A stretch of 64,000 nucleotides of DNA from Embleya scabrispora DSM 41855 (GCF_000372745.1 NZ_KB889667.1:1-64000), one strand, 5' to 3'. Counted from the first letter of the stretch, positions 37,635-48,069 are shown. Made by a program: numbers and translations. The notes: generated from the sequence alone by a model not told the origin.

Positions 37635-39140
37635 TCACCCACCCGTGAGGGCGCGGACCAGATCCTCGGCTGTGCGACAGCGATCGAGCAGGTCCTTCAC
37701 GTGGGCCTTCGTCCCGCGCAGCGGTTCCAGGGTGGGTACCCGCTGGAGCGAGTCCTGACCCGCGACATCGAAAATCACCGAGTCCCACGACGCGGCCGCG
37801 ACCTCGTCGGCGTACTGCTCCAGACATCGACCGCGGAAGTAGGCCCGGGTGTCCTCCGGCGGCAGGTGCACGGCGCGCTGCACCTCGGCCTCGCCGGCGA
37901 TCCGCTCGAAACGGTCCTCCAGCTTGTTGTACAGGCCCTTGTCCGGCCGTACGTCCGCGTACTGGAGGTCGACCAGGTGCAACCTCGGCGCGTCCCAGTC
38001 CAGCGCGTCCCGCTGCCGGTAGCCCTCCAGGAGTTGCAGCTTGGCCACCCAGTCCAGCTCGCGCGCGAGCGACATCGGATCGGCCTCCAGCCGGGCCAGC
38101 ACCGACTCCCAGCGGTCGAGCACGTCGGTGGTGTCCTCGTCCACGTCCTTGCCGAACCGGTTCTCGACGTACTTGCGGGCCAGCTCCAGGTATTCGAGCT
38201 GGAGCTGGATCGCGGTCAGTTTTCGGCCGCTGCGCAGCGTGATCAGCTGCTTGAGGGTCGGGTCGTGGGAGACCTCGTGCAGCGTGCGCACGGGTTGGTC
38301 CACGGTCAGGTCGTTGCCGAGGAAACGATCCTCGATCATCGACAGGACCAGCGCGGTGGTGCCGAGCTTGAGGTAGGTGGACACCTCGGACAGGTTGGCG
38401 TCGCCGATGATCACGTGCAGGCGCCGATACTTCTCGGCGTCCGCGTGCGGCTCGTCACGGGTGTTGATGATCGGCCGCTTGAGCGTGGTCTCCAGGCCGA
38501 CCTCGACCTCGAAATAGTCGGCCCGCTGGCTGATCTGGAAGCCGTGCGCGGAGCCGTCCTGGCCGATGCCCACCCGACCCGCGCCGCAGATCACCTGCCG
38601 GGAGACGAAGAACGGGGTCAGGTGTCGGACGATGTCGGCGAACGGCGTGGCGCGCTGCATGAGGTAGTTCTCGTGCGTGCCGTAGGACGCGCCCTTGTTG
38701 TCGGTGTTGTTCTTGTACAGCAGGATCTGCTGGCCGCCGGGCAGCTCGCCGGCCCGGCGGGCGGCCTCGGCCATGATCCGTTCGCCGGCCTTGTCCCAGA
38801 TCACCGCGTCGCGCGGGTTGGTGGTCTCGGGCGCGCTGTACTCCGGGTGGGCGTGGTCGACGTAGAGCCGAGCACCGTTGGTCAGGATCACGTTGGCCAG
38901 ACCGACGTCCTCGTCGGTCAGCTGGCTGGAGTCGGCCAGCTCGCGCGCAAGGTCGAATCCGCGCGCGTCGCGCAGCGGATTCTCCTCCTCGAAGTCCCAG
39001 CGGGCCCGCCGGGCCCGCTGCATCGCTGCGGCGTACGCGTTCACGATCTGGGAAGACGTCAACATCGCGTTGGCGTTCGGATGACCGGGTACGGAGATCC
39101 CGTACTCGGTTTCAATGCCCATCACACGCCGGACGGTCAT
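37635..39140 (-). CDS. dop: Depupylase / Pup deamidase Dop
   Basis: A 501-residue paralogue of PafA that removes Pup from conjugates and deamidates GGQ-type Pup. Glutamine-synthetase-like start [11 protein letters not shown], the inserted Dop loop (about 45-78: [16 protein letters not shown]), [28 protein letters not shown] and [13 protein letters not shown]. Since Pup here already ends in Glu, depupylation would be the main task. The ATG 39140 ([10 protein letters not shown]) is the family start. It lies 220 bases after mpa, beyond a strong terminator. Confidence 0.97.
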   Translation of the reverse strand: MTVRRVMGIETEYGISVPGHPNANAMLTSSQIVNAYAAAMQRARRARWDFEEENPLRDARGFDLARELADSSQLTDEDVGLANVILTNGARLYVDHAHPEYSAPETTNPRDAVIWDKAGERIMAEAARRAGELPGGQQILLYKNNTDNKGASYGTHENYLMQRATPFADIVRHLTPFFVSRQVICGAGRVGIGQDGSAHGFQISQRADYFEVEVGLETTLKRPIINTRDEPHADAEKYRRLHVIIGDANLSEVSTYLKLGTTALVLSMIEDRFLGNDLTVDQPVRTLHEVSHDPTLKQLITLRSGRKLTAIQLQLEYLELARKYVENRFGKDVDEDTTDVLDRWESVLARLEADPMSLARELDWVAKLQLLEGYRQRDALDWDAPRLHLVDLQYADVRPDKGLYNKLEDRFERIAGEAEVQRAVHLPPEDTRAYFRGRCLEQYADEVAAASWDSVIFDVAGQDSLQRVPTLEPLRGTKAHVKDLLDRCRTAEDLVRALTGG

Positions 39141-39295
39141 GCGACCCCCTCGTCCCTCACCCGGCCGGTACCCGATTCACACTCTCCGTGATCCGGGTAC
39201 ACCCTGGTCATGCTGCCGAGCCTATTGCCGTTGGATTGCCTTGGGGATACGGCCGGAACTATTGCCCTGTGCGGAAATGTCGTCCCGGCACGGCG

Positions 39296-39330
39296 CCGCG
39301 GCCCGTGTTCGACCTGAACACGGGCCGCGG
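39296..39330 (-). terminator. Terminator hairpin after mpa
   Basis: Perfect 15-bp stem CCGCGGCCCGTGTTC (39296-39310) / GAACACGGGCCGCGG (39316-39330), 5-base loop, 31 bases beyond the mpa stop. It implies a separate promoter for dop within 39141-39295, which I cannot place. Confidence 0.75.
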
Positions 39331-39360
39331 TGTCGGTGGTCAATCGGTACTCGTTCGGGA

Positions 39361-41127
39361 TCAGAGGTACTGACCGGTGTTGGCCACGGTGTCGATGGAG
39401 CGCCCGGCCTCGTCGCCCTGCTTGCCCGAGACCAGAGTGCGGATGTAGACGATCCGCTCGCCCTTCTTGCCGGAGATCCGTGCCCAGTCGTCGGGGTTGG
39501 TGGTGTTGGGCAGGTCCTCGTTCTCCTTGAACTCGTCGACGCACGCGGCGAGCAGGTGGGCCACCCGGATGCCCTTCTGGCGGTGCTCCAGGAAGTCCTT
39601 GATCGCCATCTTCTTCGCGCGACCCACGATGTTCTCGATCATCGCGCCGGAGTTGAAGTCCTTGAAGTACAGCGTCTCCTTGTCACCGTTGGCGTAGGTG
39701 ACCTCCAGGAAGCGGTTCTCGTCGTTCTCCGAGTACATCCGCTCCACGGCGACCTGGATCATGCCGGTGACGGTGGCGGCCCGGTTGCCGCCGTGTTCCG
39801 CCAGGTCGTCGTCGTGCAGGGGCAGCGAGACCTTGAGGTACTTGGCGAAGATGTCCTTGGCCGCCTCGGCGTCCGGACGCTCGATCTTGATCTTCACGTC
39901 GAGCCGACCCGGTCGCAGGATGGCCGGGTCGATCATGTCCTCGCGGTTGGAGGCGCCGATCACGATGACGTTCTCCAGGCCCTCCACGCCGTCGATCTCG
40001 GACAGCAGCTGCGGAACGATGGTGTTCTCCACGTCCGAGCTGACGCCCGATCCTCGGGTGCGGAAGAGCGAGTCCATCTCGTCGAAGAAGACGATGACGG
40101 GCGTGCCCTCGCTGGCCTTCTCCCGAGCACGCTGGAAGACCAGGCGGATGTGCCGCTCGGTCTCGCCGACGTACTTGTTGAGCAGTTCGGGGCCCTTGAT
40201 GTTGAGGAAGTAGCTCTTGCCCTGTTCGTTGCCCTGGGCCTCGGCGACCTTCTTCGCGAGCGAGTTGGCGACCGCCTTGGCGATCAACGTCTTGCCGCAG
40301 CCGGGAGGGCCGTAGAGCAGGATGCCCTTGGGCGGGCGGAGCTCGTGCTCCTTGAACAGGTCGGGGTGCAGGTAGGGCAGCTCGACCGCGTCCCGGATCA
40401 TCTCGATCTGGTTCCGCAGACCGCCGATCTTGGTGTAGTCGATGTCCGGGACCTCTTCGAGGACCAGTTCCTCGACCTCGCTCTTGGGAACCCGCTCGTA
40501 GACGTAGCCCGATCGGGAATCGAGCAGCAGCGAGTCCCCCGCCCGCAGCGGGGAGTCCAGGAGCGGTTCGGCGAGGCGCACCACGCGCTCCTCGTCGGTG
40601 TGCCCGATGACCAGCGCTCGTTCGCCGTCCTCCAGCAGTTCCTTGAGCATCACCACGTCGCCGACTCGCTCGAACTCCATCGCGTCGACCACGTTCATGG
40701 CCTCGTTGAGCATGACCTCTTGGCCACGCCGGAGTTCGTCGAGTTCGATGTTGGGGCTGACGTTCACCCGGAGCTTGCGCCCGCCGGTGAAGATGTCCGC
40801 CGTGCCGTCCTCGTTGGCCTGTAGGAACACGCCGAACCCCGAGGGGGGTTGGGCGAGTCGGTCCACTTCCTCCTTGAGGGCCACGATCTGGTCGCGGGCC
40901 TCCCTCAAGGTCGCGACCAATCGCTCGTTCTGTGTGGTCATGCCGGCCAAGGACGCCTGAAGATCGACGACCCGCTCCTCGAGCAAACGGCTCTGGCGCG
41001 GTGAGTCGGCGAGCTTGCGACGCAGGACGGCGACTTCCTGCTCTAGAAAAGAAACCTGGCTTACGAGGTCGTCCGTACCCCGAGCCGGCCTCCCACCACG
41101 GTTCATGTCGTCGTCGTGGACTGCCAC
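39361..41127 (-). CDS. mpa: Proteasome-associated AAA+ ATPase Mpa/ARC
   Basis: The hexameric unfoldase (588 aa) that binds Pup and feeds substrates to the 20S core. An N-terminal coiled coil (about 22-92) is followed by two OB domains (about 95-225), then the AAA module with Walker A GPPGCGKT at 273-280, Walker B FFDEMD at 347-352 and LRPGRLD arginine finger region. It ends GQYL, the C-terminal motif that docks and opens the alpha-ring gate. I chose GTG 41127, 7 bases after GGAGGTGA; the in-frame GTG at 41136 abuts the Shine-Dalgarno. Confidence 0.97.
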   Translation of the reverse strand: MAVHDDDMNRGGRPARGTDDLVSQVSFLEQEVAVLRRKLADSPRQSRLLEERVVDLQASLAGMTTQNERLVATLREARDQIVALKEEVDRLAQPPSGFGVFLQANEDGTADIFTGGRKLRVNVSPNIELDELRRGQEVMLNEAMNVVDAMEFERVGDVVMLKELLEDGERALVIGHTDEERVVRLAEPLLDSPLRAGDSLLLDSRSGYVYERVPKSEVEELVLEEVPDIDYTKIGGLRNQIEMIRDAVELPYLHPDLFKEHELRPPKGILLYGPPGCGKTLIAKAVANSLAKKVAEAQGNEQGKSYFLNIKGPELLNKYVGETERHIRLVFQRAREKASEGTPVIVFFDEMDSLFRTRGSGVSSDVENTIVPQLLSEIDGVEGLENVIVIGASNREDMIDPAILRPGRLDVKIKIERPDAEAAKDIFAKYLKVSLPLHDDDLAEHGGNRAATVTGMIQVAVERMYSENDENRFLEVTYANGDKETLYFKDFNSGAMIENIVGRAKKMAIKDFLEHRQKGIRVAHLLAACVDEFKENEDLPNTTNPDDWARISGKKGERIVYIRTLVSGKQGDEAGRSIDTVANTGQYL

Positions 41128-41351
41128 GGCCCTCACCTCCTCCTGGGAGCTGCGACGTCTCCGACCCTACCTACGGCAGGAGGGGTTGAAACCCCTTGAT
41201 CAGCAAGACTGTCCGGGCGTGTCCGATCTTCACCCGTGCGATTGCCCCCACGCTTGTGAGGATCAGATACCCACCTCATCACCTCCGGAAGCAGGCGCGA
41301 GTAGGGTCTGTCGGGCGCGTGTCGATACGAATCGGTGAAGAGTGAGGCCCC

Positions 41352-41639
41352 ATGTCCGCAGAAAACGAACCCCTCGAGGTCTGGATCGATCAGGATCTCT
41401 GCACCGGGGACGGCATCTGCGTCCAATACGCGCGAGAGGTCTTCGAGCTGGACATCGACGGATTGGCGTATGTCAAGGGTGCCGACGACGAGCTGCGCAC
41501 CGAGGTGGGAGCGGTGGTCCCGGTGCCCGGGCCGCTGCTCGCGGAAGTGATCGACGCCACACGCAAGTGTCCGGGCGAATGCATCCACATGCGTCGGGTT
41601 TCCGACGGTGTCGAGGTGTATGGACCGGACGTGGCCTGA
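41352..41639 (+). CDS. Ferredoxin, single-cluster 3Fe-4S/4Fe-4S type
   Basis: A 95-residue ferredoxin. Cluster ligands are C17 and C23 (CTGDGIC), with Asp/Gly in place of the usual middle Cys, and C73/C77 (CPGEC). This Cys-x5-Cys...Cys-Pro pattern is that of 3Fe-4S P450-type ferredoxins. It could carry electrons from the ferredoxin-NADP reductase-like enzyme at 60585. Divergent from mpa; GAGTGAGG precedes the ATG. Confidence 0.9.
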   Translation: MSAENEPLEVWIDQDLCTGDGICVQYAREVFELDIDGLAYVKGADDELRTEVGAVVPVPGPLLAEVIDATRKCPGECIHMRRVSDGVEVYGPDVA

Positions 41640-41672
41640 ATTCCGCTTCGTACACTGGTGTCTGGCGACGCG

Positions 41673-42434
41673 TCAGATCCGCTGGGCACCGAGCGGGTCG
41701 AGTCGCCAACGGAGCGTTCCGGCAACGTCGGGGCAGCAGCGGGGGCCGTCCGGGACGGACCAGCTCAGGGTACTGGCGGTGATCGTGTCGCCGCTGCGGG
41801 TGACGTCGCTCACCAGGAGGCCCTCGTCGGTGTCGAGCAGGGTGGCCACCAGTCGGGGTGGGCCGGTGTCGGCGTCGACGTAGGCCAGCAGTGCCGCGGG
41901 CGGGCTCCCGGAGCCGGCCGCGCACTCGACTCGAACCACGGTGGGACCGGTCGGGTCGGTCAGCACGCCCCTGGTCCGCGTTCCGACGCCCGGGCAGTCG
42001 AGCGGGAACACGACGTTCGCAAGCTCCGCCTCGGTCGGGCCGCCGCCGGTTCCACTGCGGCTGCCGGCGAGGGGCACGGTCTGGGCGGCTTCGGGGGCAC
42101 GGATGAGCGGTTGCCCCTGATTCGACGTGCTCGCGCTGTTCTCGCCCGGTTGTATGGTGCGCGGCGCGGCCGGCGGGTCCTGCTGGTTGGGGCGGTGCCT
42201 GGCCGGTGCGGTGACGCCCGGCACGCCGCCGTCGAGTGAGGCCGCGGCCCAGATCACCAGGCCGGTGCCGACGACGAAGACGAAGACTATGGCCGCGGCG
42301 GCGAAGGCTATGCCGTTGCGGACGTCGGGGGCCTCGATGTGCCTGGGCACGGAGTCGGGTGGTGCGTCGGTGGTCACGAGCCCACGGGTACTGTCGCCGC
42401 GCGCGGGCCGGGTTTCGAAGTGATCGTCCGCCAC
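41673..42434 (-). CDS. Single-pass membrane protein with extracytoplasmic domain, unknown function
   Basis: A 253-residue protein: a 40-residue cytoplasmic N-terminus, one transmembrane helix (about 41-66), a Pro/Gln-rich spacer (70-130) and a C-terminal domain (135-253) with four cysteines (C147, C171, C233, C234) that may form disulfides outside the cell. The start is GTG 42434. It lies between the ferredoxin gene (convergent) and trmI. No family is recognised. Confidence 0.75.
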   Translation of the reverse strand: MADDHFETRPARGDSTRGLVTTDAPPDSVPRHIEAPDVRNGIAFAAAAIVFVFVVGTGLVIWAAASLDGGVPGVTAPARHRPNQQDPPAAPRTIQPGENSASTSNQGQPLIRAPEAAQTVPLAGSRSGTGGGPTEAELANVVFPLDCPGVGTRTRGVLTDPTGPTVVRVECAAGSGSPPAALLAYVDADTGPPRLVATLLDTDEGLLVSDVTRSGDTITASTLSWSVPDGPRCCPDVAGTLRWRLDPLGAQRI

Positions 42435-42451
42435 GGTGGACGACCCTATGC

Positions 42452-42487
42452 GGCGGGCCGGGCCCTGGTATAGAGTCCCGGCCCGCC
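42452..42487 (-). terminator. Terminator hairpin between trmI and the membrane protein gene
   Basis: 11-bp stem GGCGGGCCGGG (42452-42462) / CCCGGCCCGCC (42477-42487), 14-base loop, 27 bases beyond the trmI stop. Confidence 0.6.
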
Positions 42488-42514
42488 TTGTCTCAACCAT
42501 TGCCTGACGATGGG

Positions 42515-43423
42515 TCAGGATTCGAGCGGGGCACCGGTTTCCGCGCCTGGGCCGGCGTAGTCGTCGCCGTAGGAGCCCTTGGACGGGCGGCGCCGGCGCA
42601 GCGGCGGCTCGACCCCGTCGGCGAGGCGCCGGGCGGTGACGAGGAAGCCGGTGTGGCCGATCATCCGGTGGTCGGGGCGTACCGCGAGACCTTCGACGTG
42701 CCAGGAGCGGACCATCGACTCGAACGGCTGCGGCTCGGTGAAGCAGTTCATCACGCGCATGGTCTCCACGGTGCGCGAGAGCTGCGTCGTGGTGGCCACG
42801 TAGCAGCACACCAGGCCGCCGGGGGCGAGCGCCTTGTAGACCGCGTCCAGGCATTCCCAGGGCGCGAGCATGTCGAGGATCACCCGGTCGACCCCGGTCT
42901 CCACGAGGTTGTCCTGAAGGTCGCCGACGGTGAGCTTCCACGCGGGGTGGGGGGCGCCGAAGTAGCGCTCGACGTTCTTGCGGGCGATGTCCGCGAAGTC
43001 CTGTCGACGTTCGTAGGAGGCGAGCTGCCCGGTGTCGCCGATGGCGCGGAGCAGGAAGGTGCTCAGCGCGCCGGAGCCGACGCCGGCCTCGACGACGCGG
43101 GCGCCGGCGAAGATGTCGGCCATCGCGAGGATCTGGCCGGCGTCCTTCGGGTAGATCACCGCGGCACCGCGGGGCATGGACAGGACGAAGTCGGGGAGCA
43201 GAGGTCGCAGCGCGAGGTAGTCGGTGTTCCCGGTGGACCGTACGACGGTCCCTTCGGGAGCGCCGATCAGCGCGTCGTGTTGAAACGAGCCCTTGTGGGT
43301 GTGGAACGCCTTGCCCGCTTCGAGCGTGAAGGTGTGGTGGCGGCCCTTGGGATCGGTCAGCTGAACCTGGTCCCCGACCTGGAAGGGTCCGCGCCTGCGC
43401 GCGGCACCGGTCGGTTCGGACAT
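42515..43423 (-). CDS. trmI: tRNA (adenine-58-N1)-methyltransferase
   Basis: A 302-residue class I SAM methyltransferase forming m1A58 in the tRNA T-loop; family enzymes are tetramers. The N-terminal beta domain (about 10-80) precedes YPKDAGQILAMADIFAGARVVEAGVGSGALS (SAM motif I near 110-120), LDMLAPWECLDAV and ATTTQLSRTVE. A basic C-terminal tail follows residue 270. Proximity to mpa and dop is conserved in actinobacteria. Confidence 0.95.
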   Translation of the reverse strand: MSEPTGAARRRGPFQVGDQVQLTDPKGRHHTFTLEAGKAFHTHKGSFQHDALIGAPEGTVVRSTGNTDYLALRPLLPDFVLSMPRGAAVIYPKDAGQILAMADIFAGARVVEAGVGSGALSTFLLRAIGDTGQLASYERRQDFADIARKNVERYFGAPHPAWKLTVGDLQDNLVETGVDRVILDMLAPWECLDAVYKALAPGGLVCCYVATTTQLSRTVETMRVMNCFTEPQPFESMVRSWHVEGLAVRPDHRMIGHTGFLVTARRLADGVEPPLRRRRPSKGSYGDDYAGPGAETGAPLES

Positions 43424-43518
43424 GGGGGTCAGCCTAGTCGGTCGTGGGCGACGCTCCGACGCGTGGGTACGGGCCCCGTGGGGGTCAAACCCGGACTCGG
43501 TTGCATAGCATCTTGGAC

Positions 43519-44694
43519 GTGACTGATTCGAGCAGGCCGCAGGGACGCAGGATGCGGCAGGACGAGGCCCCGCGCCGGGAACCCAGGCGTGGCCTGCTCA
43601 TGGGGCGCCCCTTCGGGGTGCCGGTCTACGTCGCGCCGACCTGGTTCGTGATCGCCGCGGTGATCACGGTGTTGTTCGCGCCGACCTTCGAGAGCCTGTT
43701 CCCAAATCTGGGTCCGTGGCGGTTCGTGTTGTCGTTCGGCTTCGCGGTGCTGTTGTACGTGTCGGTCCTGGTGCACGAGTTGGCGCACGCGGTGACGGCG
43801 CTGCGGCTGGGCCTGCCGGTGCGGCGGATCACCATCCAGTTCCTGGGCGGGGTGTCCGAGATCGACAAGCCGGAGACGGCCCGGCACGAGTTCCTGGTGT
43901 CGGCGGCGGGTCCGGCGTTGTCGCTCGGGCTCGGTGGTGGGTTCTGGGTGATCGGCCTGGCCTTGGACGTGGACACGTTGGCGGGGCGGATGGTCGCGTT
44001 GCTGGCGGTGTCCAACCTGCTGGTGGCGGCGTTCAATCTGCTGCCGGGGCTGCCGTTGGACGGTGGCCGGATGTTGCGGGCGGTGGTGTGGCGGGTCAGC
44101 GGGCGGCCGTTGACCGGCACGATCGCCGCGTCCTGGGCCGGGCGGGTGCTCGCCGTGGTGGTGCTGGTCGCGGCGGCGGTGTGGTCGCTGGGGGCGGACG
44201 CGGGGGCGCGGACGTACACGCTGATCTTCGGTGCCCTGGTGGCCGGATTCATGTGGGCGGGCGCGGTGCAGTCGCTGCGCGCGGAGCGGCTTCGGGAGCG
44301 GTTGCCGGAGTTGCGGGTGCGGTTGTTGACCCGGCGGGCGATTCCGGTGGCGGCGGATGTGCCGTTGTCCGAGGCGCTGCGGCAGGCGCACGAGGAGGGC
44401 GCTCGGGGGTTGGTGGTGGTGGACCGGGGTGGCGAACCGGTGGGGCTGGTGCGCGAGGCCGCGGTGTTGGCCACGCCGGAGCATCGCCGGCCGTGGGTGG
44501 CGGTGGGGCCGTTGGCGCGGGATCTGGTGCCGGGGATGAGGGTCGGCGCGGATTTGGCCGGGGAGGACTTGTTGGTGGCGATGCGGGCGGTGCCGGCGAG
44601 TGAGTACCTGGTGGTGGAGCGGGACGGCGGGGTGTACGGGGTGCTTTCTCGGTTGGATGTCGAGCATGCGTTTTTGGCCATGATGCGGGGTTGA
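43519..44694 (+). CDS. Site-2 protease family zinc metalloprotease with CBS domains
   Basis: A 391-residue intramembrane protease of the S2P/SpoIVFB group. The zinc motif HELAH is at 86-90 inside a membrane segment, and the third ligand D181 lies in NLLPGLPLDGGR. Five to six hydrophobic spans reach about residue 255, then a CBS pair (about 285-388) that may sense an adenine nucleotide. It would cut a membrane-bound regulator such as an anti-sigma factor; no direct neighbour is an obvious substrate. The GTG start at 43519 has only a weak ribosome site. Confidence 0.92.
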   Translation: MTDSSRPQGRRMRQDEAPRREPRRGLLMGRPFGVPVYVAPTWFVIAAVITVLFAPTFESLFPNLGPWRFVLSFGFAVLLYVSVLVHELAHAVTALRLGLPVRRITIQFLGGVSEIDKPETARHEFLVSAAGPALSLGLGGGFWVIGLALDVDTLAGRMVALLAVSNLLVAAFNLLPGLPLDGGRMLRAVVWRVSGRPLTGTIAASWAGRVLAVVVLVAAAVWSLGADAGARTYTLIFGALVAGFMWAGAVQSLRAERLRERLPELRVRLLTRRAIPVAADVPLSEALRQAHEEGARGLVVVDRGGEPVGLVREAAVLATPEHRRPWVAVGPLARDLVPGMRVGADLAGEDLLVAMRAVPASEYLVVERDGGVYGVLSRLDVEHAFLAMMRG

Positions 44695-44710
44695 GGGCAG
44701 GGTTTTTCGG

Positions 44711-44779
44711 CCTCACTCGCCGGCCGGGCTACTCGGCCTCGAACGCCGGCCGGGCCGGGTGGATCGAGCGCCGGCCGGC
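44711..44779 (-). repeat. Three degenerate ~26-bp direct repeats, same family as the intergenic element
   Basis: The core CGCCGGCCGGGC occurs at 44718-44729 and 44744-44755, with a diverged copy at 44769-44779. The first two, with flanking CCTCACT or CCTCGAA, read in reverse as AGCCCGGCCGGCGAGTGAGG, closely matching the copies near 9.3 kb and 28.5 kb. They lie between converging genes. Confidence 0.5.
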
Positions 44780-44848
44780 TGAGGTGGATCGCGCGGTGGA
44801 AGTGGCGGCTTCGGGCTTTTGGCCTCGGGCCGGCCGGGCCGGCGTGGG

Positions 44849-46285
44849 TCAGGGGGTTGGGGTGACGGTGATGGTGTAGCGGCCGTCTCTGGTGGTGGTG
44901 ATTCGGGCCGTGTTGTTGTGGGTGTCGGTGTGGGTGCGGCCAGGGCCGGTGACGCGGATGGTCGGGGGCTTGGCGTAGACGTCCTTGGGGAGGGCGATCT
45001 CGGTGGGGCCGTCGGCGCCGCGGCGGGTGGTGAAGGTCAACGTGTAGGTGCGGGTGTCCGGGTCGTAGCGGTAGCTCTCCGGGTTGCCGGCCACGGCGCG
45101 CGCGTAGGGCTGCACGAGGAGTTTGTTGTTGGGCTTCATCCGGCCGGCGGCGTCCAGGGTGCAGTAGCCGCCGCCGTTGCACCATTGCCAGCCGGCCCAG
45201 CCGCCGGCGAACCGGTCCATGGCCGCGGTCATGCGCTTGTAGAACAGCGGGATGTTGGGCAGCGATTGGTCGGGCGGGCCCCACTCCCCCACGATCACCG
45301 GGAGCTTGTTCGCCTTGGGGTAGGCGCTGATCGCGGCCTCGTAGTTCTCGATGAAGCCGCCGTCGGGGTCGTAGTCGGCGCCGGTCTCCATCGCGCTCTC
45401 GTAGAAGTGCGGTGCGTAGGCGACCTTGTCGTCGGTGATCGGGCCGAGCGCGGTGGGCAGTCCGAGGCCGACCACGGGGGTGGGTTCGACGAGGATCCAG
45501 TTGCGTCGGTCGACCAGGCGGATCGCGTCGGTGAGCCGGTTCCAGGTGTCGGTGATCTGCGTCGATTCGAGCCGGGCGGCGGCGGTGGGGATGTCCTCGC
45601 CGTCGCGGAAGCGGCCCATCGGCTCGTTCATCAGGTCGTAGCCGAGCACGGCGGGGTGTCGGCCGAAGGTCGCGGCGACCTTGATCCACATCGCGGCGTG
45701 TGCGCGCTGGAGGTCACGATCCCCGTACAGGTGGTCGAACGCGGCCTGCACGCCGGGCGTGTAGTACTCGGCGAACCAGTCGCCGGGCACCGGCTCGTAG
45801 GGCAGGCCCTCGTCCCGGGTGGTCCATTCCGGGTTGCCCCGGTGGTCGTTGAAGTACGGCCCGTAGATGTCCTGGTGAGCGTCCAGGACGACCTTGATCC
45901 GGTACTTGTCGGCCCAGCCCAGGATCCGTTCGATCCGGGCCGGGTAGTCGCGGCTGTACCGACCGGGGCGCGGCTCCAGGTCGTCCCAGAAGAAGAGCAC
46001 CCGGGCCAGGTTGAAGCCGCGTTCGGACAGTTCGCGGAACTGGGTCTCGGTGACGTCCTTGAACGCGTCCGCGCCGCGGTGGTCCTTGTCGCCGATGTTG
46101 AAGCCGCGCCACTGGGTCGCCCGGCCGCGCTCGTCGGCGATGAAGGTGCGATCGCCGACGGTGACCTTGTCCGGCGTGCGGCCGGGCCGGTCGCCGTGCG
46201 CGTACGCGGGCGCGGGCAGGCTCGCCAGGAGCAGGCCGGCGGCGATCGCGGCGGCGTGCGTGCGGGGGCGGGTGAGGACGCGCAT
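44849..46285 (-). CDS. Secreted GH5 glycoside hydrolase (endoglycoceramidase/cellulase-like)
   Basis: A 478-residue exported enzyme with a Sec-type signal peptide (1-29, cleavage after AYA). The GH5 TIM barrel (about 45-385) holds the acid/base E221 in DLMNEPMG and nucleophile E334 in IVGEWGPP. A C-terminal beta-sandwich (about 390-478) resembles that of rhodococcal endoglycoceramidase II. Hydrolysis of a glycolipid or beta-glucan is expected; the substrate is uncertain. The ATG at 46285 follows GGAGG. Confidence 0.9.
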   Translation of the reverse strand: MRVLTRPRTHAAAIAAGLLLASLPAPAYAHGDRPGRTPDKVTVGDRTFIADERGRATQWRGFNIGDKDHRGADAFKDVTETQFRELSERGFNLARVLFFWDDLEPRPGRYSRDYPARIERILGWADKYRIKVVLDAHQDIYGPYFNDHRGNPEWTTRDEGLPYEPVPGDWFAEYYTPGVQAAFDHLYGDRDLQRAHAAMWIKVAATFGRHPAVLGYDLMNEPMGRFRDGEDIPTAAARLESTQITDTWNRLTDAIRLVDRRNWILVEPTPVVGLGLPTALGPITDDKVAYAPHFYESAMETGADYDPDGGFIENYEAAISAYPKANKLPVIVGEWGPPDQSLPNIPLFYKRMTAAMDRFAGGWAGWQWCNGGGYCTLDAAGRMKPNNKLLVQPYARAVAGNPESYRYDPDTRTYTLTFTTRRGADGPTEIALPKDVYAKPPTIRVTGPGRTHTDTHNNTARITTTRDGRYTITVTPTP

Positions 46286-46421
46286 GGGGCCTCCGTCGAG
46301 GTACGAAAGGGGTGCCTGGGACTCGCGGTGCCGGGACTCTACTGACCGGTAGCGGCGATTGACAGGGGTGTTCGCCCCTCGCGCGCACAGGGTGTCCCCC
46401 CGCGCGCTTAGGGTGGTCGGC

Positions 46422-47336
46422 ATGAGCGTCAGCCCCTCCGAAACCACCTCCGCCGAGGAGTCCCTCCTCGCCGAGCCCGCCGTCGAGACCGCGAGCGTCG
46501 TGGTGCCCGCCCCGGCCGGCGAACGGGCGCCGCGGCCGCCGGTGTCGCTGTCGCCGTCCCGGGCGGCGGACTTCATGCAGTGTCCGCTGCTGTATCGGCT
46601 GCGGGTGATCGACAAGCTGCCGGAGAAGCCGAGTGCGGCGGCAACCCGCGGCACGGTGGTGCACACCGTCCTGGAGCGCCTGTTCGACCTGCCCAGCGGC
46701 GAGCGCACCCCGGAGCGGGCGTTGGCGATGGTACGGCCGGCGTGGGACGAGTTGTCGGCCGAGCGCCCGGAGCTGGCCGAGTTGTTCGGCGAGGATGTCG
46801 CGGGCCTGGACACGTGGTTGCGGGACGCGGACAAGCTGGTCGAGCGCTACTTCACGCTGGAGGATCCCAACCGCCTGGAGCCGGCCCGCCGCGAGCTCTA
46901 CGTGGAGACGACGTTGGACGACGGCTTGGTGCTGCGCGGGATCGTGGACCGCCTCGACGTGGCTCCGGCGGGCGATCTGCGGGTGGTGGACTACAAGACC
47001 GGCAAGGCGCCGTCGCCGATGTTCCAGGACAAGCCGCTGTTCCAGATGAAGTTCTACGCGCTGGTGTTGTGGCGCCAACACGGGCGGGTGCCGCGCCGGT
47101 TGCAGCTGGTCTACCTGGGCAGCGGCGACGTGATCACCTACGACCCGGACGAGGGCGAGTTGTTGGCGGTCGAGCGCAAGCTGCGGGCGCTGTGGCAGGC
47201 GATCGACCTGGCCACCCGGACGGGCGAGTGGTTGCCCAGGAAGTCCAAGTTGTGCGGGTGGTGCGATCACCGCGAGGTGTGCCCCGAGTTCGGTGGCACA
47301 CCCCCGGTGTATCCGCTGCCGGTGGTCCCGGCGTAG
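46422..47336 (+). CDS. RecB-family PD-(D/E)XK exonuclease with an Fe-S cluster
   Basis: A 304-residue nuclease. Cysteines C54 (FMQCPLLYRL) and C278, C281, C287 (CGWCDHREVC) match the AddB-type 4Fe-4S arrangement that pins the nuclease fold. The catalytic core carries GIVDRLDVAP and VVDYKTGKAP (D and K of PD-(D/E)XK). A stand-alone member, not fused to a helicase; cellular DNA repair or processing is probable. Divergent from the GH5 gene. Confidence 0.92.
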   Translation: MSVSPSETTSAEESLLAEPAVETASVVVPAPAGERAPRPPVSLSPSRAADFMQCPLLYRLRVIDKLPEKPSAAATRGTVVHTVLERLFDLPSGERTPERALAMVRPAWDELSAERPELAELFGEDVAGLDTWLRDADKLVERYFTLEDPNRLEPARRELYVETTLDDGLVLRGIVDRLDVAPAGDLRVVDYKTGKAPSPMFQDKPLFQMKFYALVLWRQHGRVPRRLQLVYLGSGDVITYDPDEGELLAVERKLRALWQAIDLATRTGEWLPRKSKLCGWCDHREVCPEFGGTPPVYPLPVVPA

Positions 47337-47352
47337 GTCCCCTTCCGAGGAC

Positions 47353-47383
47353 GGGGCCGGCGGCGGCTCGAACCGGCGGCCCC
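47353..47383. terminator. Bidirectional terminator candidate
   Basis: Inverted repeat GGGGCCG/CGGCCCC with an inner CCGG pairing, between the converging nuclease and response-regulator genes. Confidence 0.45.
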
Positions 47384-47391
47384 GGTCCCGG

Positions 47392-48069
47392 TCAGATCGC
47401 GCCGGGGCGGACCAGGCCGCTCTCGTAGGCGTAGACGGCGGCCTGGACCCGGTCGCGCAGACCCAGTTTGGTCAACACGTGGCCGACGTGGGTCTTGACC
47501 GTGGTCTCGCTGACGTAGAGTTCGGCGGCGATCTCGGCGTTGGACATGCCGCGCGCGACCAGCCGCAACACCTCCACCTCGCGTTCGGTGAGCATCGCGA
47601 GCGTGTCGGGGGTGGGGTCCTCCGCGGAGGGCAGGCGCGCGGCGTACATGTCCAGAAGACGTCGGGTGATGCTCGGGGCGAGTAGCGCCTCGCCCTCGGC
47701 GATCACCCGGATCGCGGTGACCAGGTCGTCGGCGGGCACGTCCTTGAGCAGGAAGCCGCTCGCCCCCGCGCGCAGCGCCTCCACCACGTACTCGTCCAGG
47801 TCGAACGTGGTGAGCACGAGCACGCGTGCGGTGTTCTCCCCGTCCCGGCCGGAGCCGGCGATCCGCCGGGTGGCCTCGACGCCGTCCATGCGGGGCATGC
47901 GGATGTCCATCAGCACGACGTCGGGCTGCAGGGCGCGGACCTGTTCGACGGCCTGTTCGCCGTCGGCGGCCTCGCCGACGACGGCGATGTCGGGCTCGGC
48001 CTCCAGGATCATCCGGAAGCCGGTGCGCAGCAGTGGCTGATCGTCGACCAGGATGACGCGGATCGTCAT
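47392..48069 (-). CDS. NarL/LuxR-type response regulator
   Basis: A 225-residue two-component regulator. The receiver domain (1-120) has acidic D9/D10, phospho-acceptor D55 in [11 protein letters not shown] and a conserved K in FLLKDVP; the LuxR helix-turn-helix (about 150-215) has [22 protein letters not shown]. It overlaps its kinase gene as ATGA, so the pair is made together. Targets are unknown. Confidence 0.95.
   Translation of the reverse strand: MTIRVILVDDQPLLRTGFRMILEAEPDIAVVGEAADGEQAVEQVRALQPDVVLMDIRMPRMDGVEATRRIAGSGRDGENTARVLVLTTFDLDEYVVEALRAGASGFLLKDVPADDLVTAIRVIAEGEALLAPSITRRLLDMYAARLPSAEDPTPDTLAMLTEREVEVLRLVARGMSNAEIAAELYVSETTVKTHVGHVLTKLGLRDRVQAAVYAYESGLVRPGAI

Noticed and set aside
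44819-46345. Long plus-strand frame opposite the GH5 gene
   Set aside because: The minus strand encodes a complete signal peptide and GH5 catalytic motifs; the plus frame is an antisense artefact.
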